Origin: Phycisphaerales bacterium UBA2218
Lineage (GTDB): Bacteria; Planctomycetota; Phycisphaerae; Sedimentisphaerales; Anaerobacaceae
Assembly: GCA_002327785.1 (NCBI GenBank)
Contig: DCUI01000252.1
Location: 1 to 10,422, forward strand
Direction of reading: 5' to 3'
DNA length: 10,422 nt
The notes beneath the pieces are model-generated. The model made no database searches and was not told the DNA's origin. It saw nothing but the letters and a program-made list of their open reading frames with translations. The position numbers and the translations under genes were made by a program. Positions 1-7,154 of this stretch are shown one piece after another (positions within the stretch are counted from its first letter, which is position 1; every line of letters starts with the position of its first letter).

Positions 1-1209
1 GCCTATGAAGTGGCCGCTCACTTCCGGCGCCTCGGAGTGCCTGTTGTCATGGGCGGCATCCACGCCACCATGTGCCTGGACGAAGTCATAGAGCGGGCGG
101 ACTCCGTTGTCACGGGGGAAGCCGAAGGTGTCTGGTTGCAGGTGCTGGAAGACGCCCAATGCGGCTGTCTGAGACGCCGTTATGACGGAGGGCTGGCCAA
201 GATAAACCATATCCCGCTGGCCCGTCATGATTTGTTGGCTACAGGATATGCCTTCGGAGCCATTCAGACCACGCGCGGCTGTCCCTTGAACTGTAGTTTC
301 TGCAGTGTGACAGCATTCAACGGGGCCCACTACCGGATGCGATCCATTGGGGATGTCGTTCGGGAATTTCGGCTGATCCCCGAGAAACGCGTTCTGGTGG
401 TGGACGACAACCTCGTAGGCACGCGTCCTGAACACATCGCCCGCGCCAAAGACCTGTTTCGCGCCATGGCGCAGGCGAAACTGGAAAAGGAATGGGTCGC
501 CCAAGCCACGATCAACTTCGCCGATGACGAGGAACTCCTGACGTTGGGTGCGAAGGCGGGCTGCCGGGGTGTCTTCATCGGCTTCGAGTCGCCGACGCCG
601 GAGGGGCTTCGGGAACTCAGCAAGAAGTTCAATTTTCTGAAGGGCCGGAACTTTCGGGCCTCTGTGCGGCGCATCCAACGGCACAGAATCCTGGTCGTGG
701 GTTCCTTTATCATCGGTTTGGACGTAGATGAACCGGGCATTGGAAAACGCATCGCCGAGACAGCCAGCCAATACGGCGTGGACAATCTCAACGCGCTGTT
801 TCTGACGCCCTTGCCCGGCACGCGCCTTTGGGGCCAGATGACCGCGGAGAACCGTATCGCCCTCGATGTCTTCCCGCAAGACTGGAGATACTACACGCTG
901 ACCTTCCCCGTGGCTCGGTACAAGCATTTGTCTCTGGACGGCATCATCGAAGAGATGATCTCCTGCAACGAGAGATTCTATTCCATGCCGCGCATTCTGC
1001 GCAGGGTGTGGAGCAGCTTCTGGCATCGTCGCAAGCCGCTGATCTGCCTGGCGGGCAATCTCTCTTACAGGGGCAACATCCGTCTGGACTGCAAGGCATA
1101 TGCGGACTTCCAGTGTCAACGCGGCAATGGAAGCGACTGGGCGAAGAAGTCGCAAAGAAGAATGACTGCTCGACTTCCTGAAACAACCGATTCGAGAAAG
1201 ACAGCTTAA
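1..1209 (+). CDS. B12-binding-type radical SAM protein, 5' end missing
   Basis: The reading frame is already open at base 1 (first codon GCC, then Tyr-Glu-Val) and ends at TAA 1207-1209, so only the last 402 residues are seen. Residues 12-24 (GVPVVMGGIHATM) and TGEAE at 38-42 look like the end of the Rossmann-like B12-binding domain that precedes the radical SAM core in this superfamily. The 4Fe-4S/SAM motif CxxxCxxC is clear at C94, C98 and C101 (TTRGCPLNCSFCSVTAFNG). Such proteins generally catalyse methylations or other radical chemistry on lipids, antibiotics or tetrapyrroles; the substrate here cannot be read. The basic, low-complexity last 30 residues look poorly conserved and may be a drifted tail. 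A GTG at base 10 is not a credible start because the B12-domain sequence already runs through it. Family confidence is high, function unknown. Confidence 0.9.
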   Translation, partial: AYEVAAHFRRLGVPVVMGGIHATMCLDEVIERADSVVTGEAEGVWLQVLEDAQCGCLRRRYDGGLAKINHIPLARHDLLATGYAFGAIQTTRGCPLNCSFCSVTAFNGAHYRMRSIGDVVREFRLIPEKRVLVVDDNLVGTRPEHIARAKDLFRAMAQAKLEKEWVAQATINFADDEELLTLGAKAGCRGVFIGFESPTPEGLRELSKKFNFLKGRNFRASVRRIQRHRILVVGSFIIGLDVDEPGIGKRIAETASQYGVDNLNALFLTPLPGTRLWGQMTAENRIALDVFPQDWRYYTLTFPVARYKHLSLDGIIEEMISCNERFYSMPRILRRVWSSFWHRRKPLICLAGNLSYRGNIRLDCKAYADFQCQRGNGSDWAKKSQRRMTARLPETTDSRKTA

Positions 1210-1379
1210 CCACATGCTGCAGTCGACGCGATACCCGTGCGGCCCAGCGTTTCGTTAGGTGGACCTGATAGACAGAGGAGTTCGTCCAACCTGTCGGCCA
1301 GATTGCGCTCTCCGAGTGGCTGGGTCCGTCTTCGGGCAGTGCGGATAGGAAACCGCGAAGTCTTACGGGGGATTGACCA

Positions 1380-1904
1380 ATGAAACTCCCAGTCTTGTGC
1401 CTTGTTGTTTTCATGCCGGCTTGGTTTGCTGCGGCGTCGGCGCAGGCAGCCGCCGTGGCCCCGAACGATATCGAGCAACTGCTGGACGCCATCGCCCGTA
1501 TTGAGAGCCATTGCGACCCCAATGCGGTCGGCGATGGCGGCAGAGCCCTCGGTGCCTACCAGATTCACCGCGCCTACTGGGAAGACGGCACGACACTCCT
1601 GGGTGTCGATTGGCCTCATCGGGACGCGGCTGACCCGAAAAAGGCTCGGCGAGTAGTGAAAGCGTACTTGCTCCACTATGGCAAGGGCAGGAGCCTCCTC
1701 GATATGGCCCGCATCCACAACGGTGGGCCGCACGGTCACAAGAAGGAGGCCACCTTGTGCTACGCGAGGAAGATCCTGGCTGACGGAGATCTGCCGTCGA
1801 GCGCCCACGCTCAACCGTCTTCAAATCTCCTCATCCAGTGGTCCCAGGTAGGGTTACACCCCACAGACACCGAACGACCCACGACGTATCATCTGAGGGA
1901 ATAG
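1380..1904 (+). CDS. Secreted lysozyme-like (SLT / i-type-like) protein
   Basis: A 174-residue protein predicted to cleave peptidoglycan in the periplasm or outside the cell. Residues 1-24 form a signal peptide: Lys2, a hydrophobic stretch, and a small-residue end (ASAQA-A). The mature part begins with an IARIESHCDPNA motif in which E42 sits where the catalytic glutamate of lysozyme-like folds lies. It continues with GALGAYQIHRAYW-like residues 56-67 and an ARIHNGGPHG motif at 110-119. The latter closely resembles invertebrate-type (destabilase) lysozymes, while the Glu-Ser region also resembles lytic transglycosylases. There is a fair Shine-Dalgarno-like GGGGGA ahead of the ATG. The last ~35 residues look non-conserved and overlap a putative promoter for the downstream gene. 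Gene neighbours are not obviously cell-wall genes. It could also be a transglycosylase rather than a true lysozyme. Confidence 0.82.
   Translation: MKLPVLCLVVFMPAWFAAASAQAAAVAPNDIEQLLDAIARIESHCDPNAVGDGGRALGAYQIHRAYWEDGTTLLGVDWPHRDAADPKKARRVVKAYLLHYGKGRSLLDMARIHNGGPHGHKKEATLCYARKILADGDLPSSAHAQPSSNLLIQWSQVGLHPTDTERPTTYHLRE
1846..1892 (+). promoter_or_regulatory. Putative operator-promoter ahead of the csbD operon (copy 1)
   Basis: AGGTAGGGTTACACCC (1846-1861) contains a near-perfect inverted repeat, TAGGGT (1849-1854), TAC, ACCCCA (1858-1863). CAGACA (1864-1869) matches the -35 consensus at 4 of 6 positions. After 17 nt, TATCAT (1887-1892) matches the -10 consensus at 5 of 6. The inverted-repeat centre (1856) would lie about 43 bases before the predicted transcription start, where class II activators bind. 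The same 16-mer with the same downstream spacing recurs at 7302-7348. The site lies inside the last codons of the lysozyme-like gene. The regulator is unknown. Confidence 0.55.
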
Positions 1905-1964
1905 GCGCAAGAACGCAGTGAATGAAGGCAGTGTGAAGAGTTTGCACAAAAAGGAGTTGGCATC

Positions 1965-2174
1965 ATGAACGGTTCAACAGAGGTAGTGAAGGGTCGCATC
2001 AAGGAAGCGGCGGGCGTGCTGACCGGCAACGACAAACTGCGCGCCAAGGGCCAGACGGATCAGGCGGTAGGTCACGTCAAGCAAGCCGCCGAAAAGGGCG
2101 TCCGGAAATCCAAGGAGGCCGCCCAGAAGGTCGTGGACAAAGCAAGGAATGCCTTGGAAGAAGCTGTCGACTAG
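1965..2174 (+). CDS. CsbD family stress-response protein
   Basis: A 69-residue, highly charged, Ala/Lys/Glu-rich protein with the CsbD hallmark: an N-terminal VKGRIKEAAGVLTGNDKLRAKG-type segment (near residues 8-29) in which KG and GK/E-rich helices alternate, followed by DQAVGHVKQA. CsbD proteins are small cytoplasmic proteins of unknown biochemical role induced by general stress (SigB-dependent in Bacillus subtilis). Beyond residue ~45 the C-terminal part is an extra amphipathic Lys/Ala helix. The start is fixed by a strong AAGGAG at 1951-1956, 8 bases before ATG. It is the first gene after the putative promoter at 1846-1892 and is followed 117 bases later by two other envelope-stress type genes, so it likely leads an operon. 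Confidence 0.9.
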   Translation: MNGSTEVVKGRIKEAAGVLTGNDKLRAKGQTDQAVGHVKQAAEKGVRKSKEAAQKVVDKARNALEEAVD

Positions 2175-2199
2175 GCCCGAAGGGGGCATCAGCGGATTG

Positions 2200-2227
2200 T
2201 TGCCGGTGTACCGAACCTGTCCACCGG
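2200..2227 (+). other. Hairpin-forming inverted repeat between csbD and the DUF883 gene
   Basis: CCGGTG (2203-2208) is complementary to CACCGG (2222-2227) with a 13-nt loop, and TTGCC (2200-2204) can alternatively pair with GGCAA (2229-2233). CCACCGGTGG at 2221-2230 is itself a perfect 10-bp palindrome. No T-tract follows, so it is not a standard intrinsic terminator. It could be a processing or attenuation structure or an operator. Function is not established. Confidence 0.4.
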
Positions 2228-2244
2228 TGGCAATTCCAGGTCCA

Positions 2245-2272
2245 TTGACAATTGGCAGGAACGTGGTATGCG
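2245..2272 (+). promoter_or_regulatory. Possible sigma-70-type promoter ahead of the DUF883 gene
   Basis: TTGACA (2245-2250) is a perfect -35 hexamer, followed after 16 nt by TATGCG (2267-2272), a poor -10 with only TAT matching the consensus. It lies 20 bases before the DUF883 ATG, so a transcript would have a very short leader. It may be a secondary internal promoter of the stress operon. Hexamers of this quality also arise by chance. Confidence 0.3.
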
Positions 2273-2291
2273 CAGGTAGGAGAGATTTCTC

Positions 2292-2633
2292 ATGAAACGC
2301 ACAGGCAATGAGAACATTGCGGCAGCTTTGAAACTCCTTGAGGAGGCGGCCAAGCAGAAGAGGGACGAGTTGAGGACGCTCATGTCTGATAAGTACACGA
2401 ATCTGCGGAGCCTGATCATGGAGAATGAAAGCAGTCTCATGGAATCGCTGACCACCGCCAAAGACCACGCGATCGAGGCGGCCACGGATGCCAAGGAGGC
2501 CGGCGTCGAGAAGGCTCGTGAAATCGCCCGCGACGTGGACGAAGGCGTGCATCAGAATCCGTGGCACTACATCGCAGGATCGGCGGCGGTCAGTGTGTTA
2601 CTGGGTTACATTCTGGGCCGGCGTCGCAAGTAG
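2292..2633 (+). CDS. DUF883 (ElaB/YqjD-type) membrane-anchored helical protein
   Basis: A 113-residue protein: a long charged helical/coiled-coil segment (residues ~10-85) and a C-terminal single membrane helix (about 91-109) ending in GRRRK. The junction HQNPWHYIAG (87-96) followed by a glycine-rich helix and LGRR is the signature of the DUF883 family, which includes Escherichia coli ElaB and YqjD. In E. coli these are inner-membrane tail-anchored proteins linked to stationary phase and stress; YqjD has been reported to bind ribosomes. AGGAG at 2278-2282 lies 9 bases before ATG. The next gene begins 21 bases downstream, and the DUF883-YqjE order mirrors the E. coli yqjD-yqjE arrangement. Family call is secure, molecular role unknown. 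Confidence 0.9.
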   Translation: MKRTGNENIAAALKLLEEAAKQKRDELRTLMSDKYTNLRSLIMENESSLMESLTTAKDHAIEAATDAKEAGVEKAREIARDVDEGVHQNPWHYIAGSAAVSVLLGYILGRRRK

Positions 2634-2654
2634 CATCGTTCGACAGGAGGGCCT

Positions 2655-3059
2655 ATGTTCAAGTACCTGACGAAGGGGCTTCTGGCCGGACTTGCGATCA
2701 AGCTGCTGGACAACTGCCGGCATCTGTCGATTCAAGTGCTCAAGATCGAGGCAACGCAGTGCTATCTGCACGGCGTACAGATGGCCAGGTTGTCGGCGAT
2801 CGGTCTGATGCGGATGGGGCTCGTGATCGGTCTCATCGGCGTGGGCTCGCTGCTATTTCACGCGGGACTGTTCATCCTGCTGCCTTGGACCCTGGAAGTC
2901 AAAGCGGTTCTCGCTATGTTCCTGGGTTTGGCCTACGTGGCCATCGGTTGGGTTGCGCTCCATGTAGCCATGAATGAGAAGATGTGGATGGAGAAGTCGG
3001 GTGTCGCTGAGATGCTGGACGAGGCGATGGGTCCGTCCAACAAGGACTCACGCAGATGA
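2655..3059 (+). CDS. YqjE-like two-helix inner-membrane protein
   Basis: A 134-residue membrane protein with two predicted transmembrane segments (about 52-78 and 84-106), the first rich in Gly/Leu/Ile, joined by a short WTLEVK turn. An amphipathic N-terminal region and a charged C-terminal tail (residues 107-134) flank them. Topology, size and position directly after a DUF883 gene match YqjE / holin-superfamily-like proteins, though sequence identity to E. coli YqjE is not obvious by eye. The role is unknown; the family is seen in envelope-stress operons. A near-ideal AGGAGG lies just before the ATG. The stop TGA overlaps the ATG of the ABC transporter gene (ATGA at 3056-3059), implying translational coupling or at least one transcript. 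Confidence 0.72.
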   Translation: MFKYLTKGLLAGLAIKLLDNCRHLSIQVLKIEATQCYLHGVQMARLSAIGLMRMGLVIGLIGVGSLLFHAGLFILLPWTLEVKAVLAMFLGLAYVAIGWVALHVAMNEKMWMEKSGVAEMLDEAMGPSNKDSRR

Positions 3060-4021
3060 CATGCCCAGCCATGACAGAAGATGCTGAACACGTAATCCAC
3101 GTCGAGAGACTGACAAAGCGTTACGGGAATCTGCTGGCCGTCAACGACATATCGTTCACCGTCAGGAAAGGCGAAGTGTTCGCTTTCCTGGGTCCGAACG
3201 GCGCCGGCAAGACCACTACCGTTGAGATCATCGAGACAATACGCGCGCCAACGTCGGGAACGGTGAGCCTTCTCGGGATGGACGTCACAAAACAGAAACG
3301 CAACATCGTCCGTCGCATCGGCGTTCTCCCACAGGGATTCACCTCGTTCGACAGGATAACGGTCAGGGAGACCATCCATTACTACTCACGGCTTTTCAAC
3401 TGCAGGAACACCGATGTCGATGGGCTGATAGAACTCGCGAACCTCACGGATAGAAGCAAAGAGCAGTTCAACAACCTCTCCGGCGGATTGAAGCAGCGCC
3501 TCGGTATTGCAATTGCCCTCGTAAACAACCCCGAGGTCGTGTTCCTCGACGAACCGACGACGGGGCTCGATCCCCGGGCAAGGCGTGAGGTGTGGGATGT
3601 CCTGCTGGGCCTGAAGAAGAAGGGAAAGACGGTATTTCTTACCACACACTACATGGACGAGGCGGAGCTTCTTGCAGACACTGTCGCGATAATCTCCAAG
3701 GGCAGCATAGTCGCGATGGGCTCTCCCATGGCGCTCATCGAAAGCAACGCGGATTATCTGGTCCTTACGCTACAGTCCGTCCATGAAATAGTCTTTGGAA
3801 TCGTCCAACAAATGGGCTTCGAGCCGGCCCATGCCAACCACAAGAATATCACGGTCCGGCTGGAGCACCAGGACGATGTGCGGACCATACTGAATGCCCT
3901 CAAGGACGCCGGGGCGTCATTCCTCAGCCTGGACGTTCGCAAACCCAACCTCGAAGAGGTTTTCCTGAAGCTCACCGGCGCGGCGCTCCGCGAAGGCCTC
4001 GCCGAGGAGGCTGCCCAATGA
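3056..4021 (+). CDS. ABC transporter ATP-binding protein, DrrA/CcmA type
   Basis: A 321-residue ATPase subunit powering the permease encoded next. Walker A GPNGAGKT is at 46-53, Q-loop Gln93, signature LSGGLKQR at 141-148, Walker B VVFLDE at 161-166, D-loop GLD at 170-172 and switch His198 (TTHYMDEAE). Thus all catalytic elements are intact. Residues ~235-310 form the C-terminal extension typical of daunorubicin-resistance-like exporters (DUF4162), ending in RKPNLEEVFLKLTG. Such systems move drugs, lipids or polysaccharide precursors; cargo cannot be told. The ATG at 3056 overlaps the preceding stop; a second in-frame ATG at 3071 (residue 6) is an equally plausible start, as neither has a strong ribosome site. 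Frequent ATA and AGG codons differ from the preceding genes and may point to separate origin. Confidence 0.95.
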   Translation: MTCPAMTEDAEHVIHVERLTKRYGNLLAVNDISFTVRKGEVFAFLGPNGAGKTTTVEIIETIRAPTSGTVSLLGMDVTKQKRNIVRRIGVLPQGFTSFDRITVRETIHYYSRLFNCRNTDVDGLIELANLTDRSKEQFNNLSGGLKQRLGIAIALVNNPEVVFLDEPTTGLDPRARREVWDVLLGLKKKGKTVFLTTHYMDEAELLADTVAIISKGSIVAMGSPMALIESNADYLVLTLQSVHEIVFGIVQQMGFEPAHANHKNITVRLEHQDDVRTILNALKDAGASFLSLDVRKPNLEEVFLKLTGAALREGLAEEAAQ

Positions 4022-5130
4022 GCCTACGTGTCATCGGCGCCAATCTCATCGTGAGCATCAAGAGCTTCTACCGCGAGAAAACGGCAGTGTTTTTCACGAT
4101 TGCCTTCCCTGTACTCCTGATCCTCGTGTTCGGCACGATCTTTATGAACCAGGACAACGTGCGTTTCGACTTTCGGGTGCAGGACCTCGACCAGACCACT
4201 TCATCAGCAGAGCTCGTCAAGACCCTCGAACTCAACGAGAAGTTCGCGATAACCACGGTTGACCCGGCCATCAACGCCACGCAGTACGCCAAGCACAACA
4301 AGTTGAACCTGGTCGTGGTTATTCCCAAAGACTTTGAAAGCTCCCTCATAGGGAGGATGACACGCAACGACCCCAACGCATCCGTCACCATCACATACAT
4401 ATACGACCCCAGCTCTACCTCGGTGTCCACGAAGATGCAAATCCTGAACTCGGTCTTCGCCGAGATGAACCAGAGGATGTCCGGGAAGCCGCCGTTCATC
4501 ACGCCGGCCGAGGTATCGATACTCAACGGGAATTACCGGTTCATCGATTTCTTCGTCCCGGGAATCCTCGCAATGACCGTGATGACGGCGAGCCTGTTCG
4601 GTGCGGTAAGCGTCAATGCGGAGCTTCGACAGAAAGGTGTCATCAGAAAGCTATCCACAACCCCTATCACGCATACGGACTGGATACTGTCGAATGTTCT
4701 GTACCAGTTCCTGCTTTCGGTCCTATCCACGCTTTTGATACTATTCGTGAGCTACATCGCATTCGACGTTGCCCTTCAGTTGAACTTCTGGCTCCCTGTA
4801 TTCGTTGTGCTTGACGTCTTTGCGTTCGTCGGGATGGGAATGATACTCACCCGCGTCGCGACAGAAGCGGAGAGCGCCACCGCCGCAGCCAACGCTATAA
4901 TGTTCCCCATGATGTTCCTCTCGGGGACCTTCTTCCCCGTCGAGATGATGCCGCGCTTCCTACAGACGTTCTCCAGGATACTGCCTCTGTACTATGTGAA
5001 CGAGGGGCTTCGGGCATCCATGATATTCTCGGATAATATGGTCGCATTGCGTTGCTCTGTGATTATCGGGGTTTTCGCCGCCGTGGTCTTCGTTCTGGGT
5101 GCGATGACCACCAAATGGGAAGAGGGGTAG
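4018..5130 (+). CDS. ABC-2 type transporter permease, DrrB type
   Basis: A 370-residue integral membrane partner of the ATPase encoded just upstream; the two genes overlap by ATGA at 4018-4021. Predicted helices lie near 23-43, 178-198, 228-248, 258-278, 288-306 and 344-364. A large extracytoplasmic domain of about 130 residues (44-175) lies between helices 1 and 2, as in the longer ABC-2 (YhgE/LinN/DrrB-like) permeases. Residues 300-326, with the SGTFFPVEMMP motif and ILPLYYVNE, are the classical ABC-2 exporter signature before the last helix. With only one permease gene, the functional unit is probably a homodimer with two ATPase subunits. Substrate is unknown. The nearby glycosyltransferase-like and fatty-acid-activating genes make a lipid or glycolipid cargo conceivable, but that is inference. 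Confidence 0.93.
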   Translation: MSLRVIGANLIVSIKSFYREKTAVFFTIAFPVLLILVFGTIFMNQDNVRFDFRVQDLDQTTSSAELVKTLELNEKFAITTVDPAINATQYAKHNKLNLVVVIPKDFESSLIGRMTRNDPNASVTITYIYDPSSTSVSTKMQILNSVFAEMNQRMSGKPPFITPAEVSILNGNYRFIDFFVPGILAMTVMTASLFGAVSVNAELRQKGVIRKLSTTPITHTDWILSNVLYQFLLSVLSTLLILFVSYIAFDVALQLNFWLPVFVVLDVFAFVGMGMILTRVATEAESATAAANAIMFPMMFLSGTFFPVEMMPRFLQTFSRILPLYYVNEGLRASMIFSDNMVALRCSVIIGVFAAVVFVLGAMTTKWEEG

Positions 5131-5213
5131 GAATATCACAGCGGCCCATGCGTGTCCCTACGGCCTGCGTTGCAGCGACGCTCGCTATGTCGTGGTGTGC
5201 AGGAGTGGCGTCT

Positions 5214-6176
5214 ATGCTGGCAAATAGGAACTCTCTGCTCAATATCAAAGACAAGACAACCCGCTACTTGTTGTCCTTAGCCAGGACCCCCCTGGTTTTT
5301 TATCCGTATTACAGATATCATTTTCCGTTGCCATCTGTGATCATGATCGAGAATACCAATTGCTGCAACTCACAGTGTGTCATGTGCCCTCGTGACACGC
5401 TCACCAGAACCCCTGGTTTCATGGATTTCGGATTATTCGAGAAGATCATCAAAGAAGTGTCCAGCATGAGGCGCAAACCCGTTACGCATCTACACGGGTT
5501 TGGCGAACCGCTCCTGGATAGGCTGTTATCCGACAGGATCACGCTCGCCAAGGCGTGCGGGATACGGCATACCTATATTGTGACTAATGCTTCCTTGCTG
5601 TTTCCTGAGACAGCGAGACAACTCATTAACGCCAAATTAGATAAGATGAAGATTAGTTTTTATGGAACCGACGAAGACTCGTATAGTGCGACAATGAGAC
5701 GGTTGCAGTTCAAGGTCACTCTTCAGAATATTGTAGATTTTATCAGGATCCGGAGAGAACTGAAGAGAACAAACCCGCGGCTGATACTTCAATATCTTCC
5801 GCACGAAGCAAATCATGCCAGGACGGAGGAGTTTCGAGCCCTGTGGAATCCTCTGATTGACACGACTGTGGGGGATTGTGTCAATATCACCTCGTTGCAC
5901 AACTATGGCGGAGGGAGAGCGTATAACCGCGTAGGGGATAAGATAGTGTCCATCTGTTTCTACCCTTGGACAGCCATGTCCGTGCTCTGCGATGGCAGGG
6001 TCGTCACCTGCTGTATGGATTACAATGGTGCTCAGGTCTTGGGAGATCTGAATGTCCAGACCGTGATGGAAATCTGGAATGGGCCCGTGTTGTCCTCGGC
6101 CAGAAGGAACTTTGGAAAGTTGGACTACAGCGGGTTTCCGACCTGTACGTGCTGTGATTGGGTACATAGGCGATGA
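5214..6176 (+). CDS. Radical SAM / SPASM-domain protein
   Basis: A 320-residue radical SAM enzyme. The cluster motif CxxxCxxC is C51, C55, C58 (CNSQCVMC), with GFGEP at 95-99 as the GGEP-like SAM-binding motif and IVTNAS at 122-127. Cys248, 259, 266, 267, 311, 313 and 314 form a SPASM-like C-terminal region that would hold an auxiliary Fe-S cluster (CDGRVVTCCMDY, then TCTCC). SPASM enzymes modify peptides, sugars or other metabolites; many stand-alone ones lie in surface-polysaccharide loci. The frame is open back to 5052, inside the permease gene, but ATG 5214 is preferred. AGGAG at 5201-5205 sits 8 bases before it, and the residues encoded upstream do not resemble the family. GC is visibly lower than in neighbouring genes (49 of 120 bases at 5581-5700), suggesting transfer. 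It probably forms a pair with the next gene (18-base gap). Confidence 0.9.
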   Translation: MLANRNSLLNIKDKTTRYLLSLARTPLVFYPYYRYHFPLPSVIMIENTNCCNSQCVMCPRDTLTRTPGFMDFGLFEKIIKEVSSMRRKPVTHLHGFGEPLLDRLLSDRITLAKACGIRHTYIVTNASLLFPETARQLINAKLDKMKISFYGTDEDSYSATMRRLQFKVTLQNIVDFIRIRRELKRTNPRLILQYLPHEANHARTEEFRALWNPLIDTTVGDCVNITSLHNYGGGRAYNRVGDKIVSICFYPWTAMSVLCDGRVVTCCMDYNGAQVLGDLNVQTVMEIWNGPVLSSARRNFGKLDYSGFPTCTCCDWVHRR

Positions 6177-6194
6177 GCACGGTGGAAAGAGCTA

Positions 6195-7154
6195 ATGAGA
6201 AACAGAATCTTCTTCATTTGCGGTTCGATGAATCAGACTACCCAGATGCATCAGATATCCAGGTGCCTTCCCGAGTATGAGCACTCCTTCTCACCCTACT
6301 ACTGCGACGGCCTTCACGAGATGTGGCGCAGACTCGGGTGGATGGAGTTCACGATCATAGGTGACAAGCTGGCCAACCGATGCCGGACGTACCTGCAGAA
6401 TCATAACCTTCCCATCGACTACCAGGGGAAGAGTCGGCCGTACGACCTTGTAGTCACCTGCTCAGACGTGTACCTGCAGAGGAACATTCGAGACAATCGG
6501 ATCGTGCTGGTTCAGGAGGGAATTACGGACGCAGAATCGATCTTGTTTCGCTTCGTCAAACGTTTCCGCTTCCTTCCTCGCTGGCTGGCGGGTACATCGG
6601 CTACCGGCCTCAGCGATGCCTACCGTGCTTTCTGCGTCGCAAGTGACGGATATCGCGAGTTCTTCATCCGCAAAGGCGTACGCCCCGAGAAGATCATCGT
6701 TACAGGAATACCTAATTTCGATGACTGCCAACGATATTGCAGGAACGACTTTCCCCACAAGCACTACGTGCTGGTCTGCACATCGCCGCTGCGGGAGACA
6801 TTCCAGGGCGAGGACCGCGAGGCGTTCATTCGGAGAGCTACCGAGATCGCCGGCAGCCGGCAGCTCATCTTCAAGCTTCACCCGAACGAAGAGGTAGAGC
6901 GTGCTACCAGGGAAATCCATCAGCATGCGCCTGGAGCCATGGTGTTCTCCACTGGCAGCGCCGAGGAAATGATAGCGAAGTGCGATGTCCTGATTACGCG
7001 TTTTTCGTCGACGGCCTTCGTCGGCATTGCGCTCGGCAAGGAAACCCACTCGGACTTCGACATGGACGAATTGCGTCGGCTGATGCCGGTTCAGAACGGC
7101 TCCGCGGCTCTCAACATCGCGAGTGTCTGCCGCCGGTTTCTTGAAGAGGACTGA
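6195..7154 (+). CDS. GT-B-fold glycosyltransferase / CDP-glycerol glycerophosphotransferase-like protein
   Basis: A 319-residue, apparently soluble protein. The N-terminal half is a Rossmann-like domain (RIFFICGS start; DLVVTCSDVYLQ near 84-95; IVLVQEG at 103-109). The C-terminal half starts around VTGIPNFD (169-176). It contains KLHPNE (227-232), the KxHPxE motif of CDP-glycerol glycerophosphotransferases and related epimerase-like GT-B enzymes, and then LITRFSSTAFVGIALGK (266-282), the usual nucleotide-sugar site loop. No signal peptide or membrane helix is evident. It probably transfers a sugar or glycerol-phosphate group to a surface polymer or lipid; donor and acceptor are unknown. GGAAAG lies a few bases before the ATG. 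It follows the radical SAM/SPASM gene by 18 bases, so the two likely act together. No intrinsic terminator with a T-tract follows. Confidence 0.75.
   Translation: MRNRIFFICGSMNQTTQMHQISRCLPEYEHSFSPYYCDGLHEMWRRLGWMEFTIIGDKLANRCRTYLQNHNLPIDYQGKSRPYDLVVTCSDVYLQRNIRDNRIVLVQEGITDAESILFRFVKRFRFLPRWLAGTSATGLSDAYRAFCVASDGYREFFIRKGVRPEKIIVTGIPNFDDCQRYCRNDFPHKHYVLVCTSPLRETFQGEDREAFIRRATEIAGSRQLIFKLHPNEEVERATREIHQHAPGAMVFSTGSAEEMIAKCDVLITRFSSTAFVGIALGKETHSDFDMDELRRLMPVQNGSAALNIASVCRRFLEED

Noticed and set aside
828..1181. 117-residue + strand frame inside the B12-type radical SAM gene
   Set aside because: It is a shifted frame of a clearly coding region and shows no domain. I also considered it as evidence of a frameshift, but the main frame keeps family-like sequence past residue 350.
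1210..1379. Promoter or small gene in the gap before the lysozyme-like gene
   Set aside because: I found no convincing -35/-10 pair, no copy of the TAGGGT dyad, and no small frame with a ribosome site and protein-like composition.
5052..5213. N-terminal extension of the radical SAM/SPASM gene starting inside the permease gene, or at ATG 5148
   Set aside because: It would overlap the permease by 79 bases, and the extra residues look like shifted-frame or non-coding translation. ATG 5214 has a well-spaced AGGAG and gives a normal-length protein.
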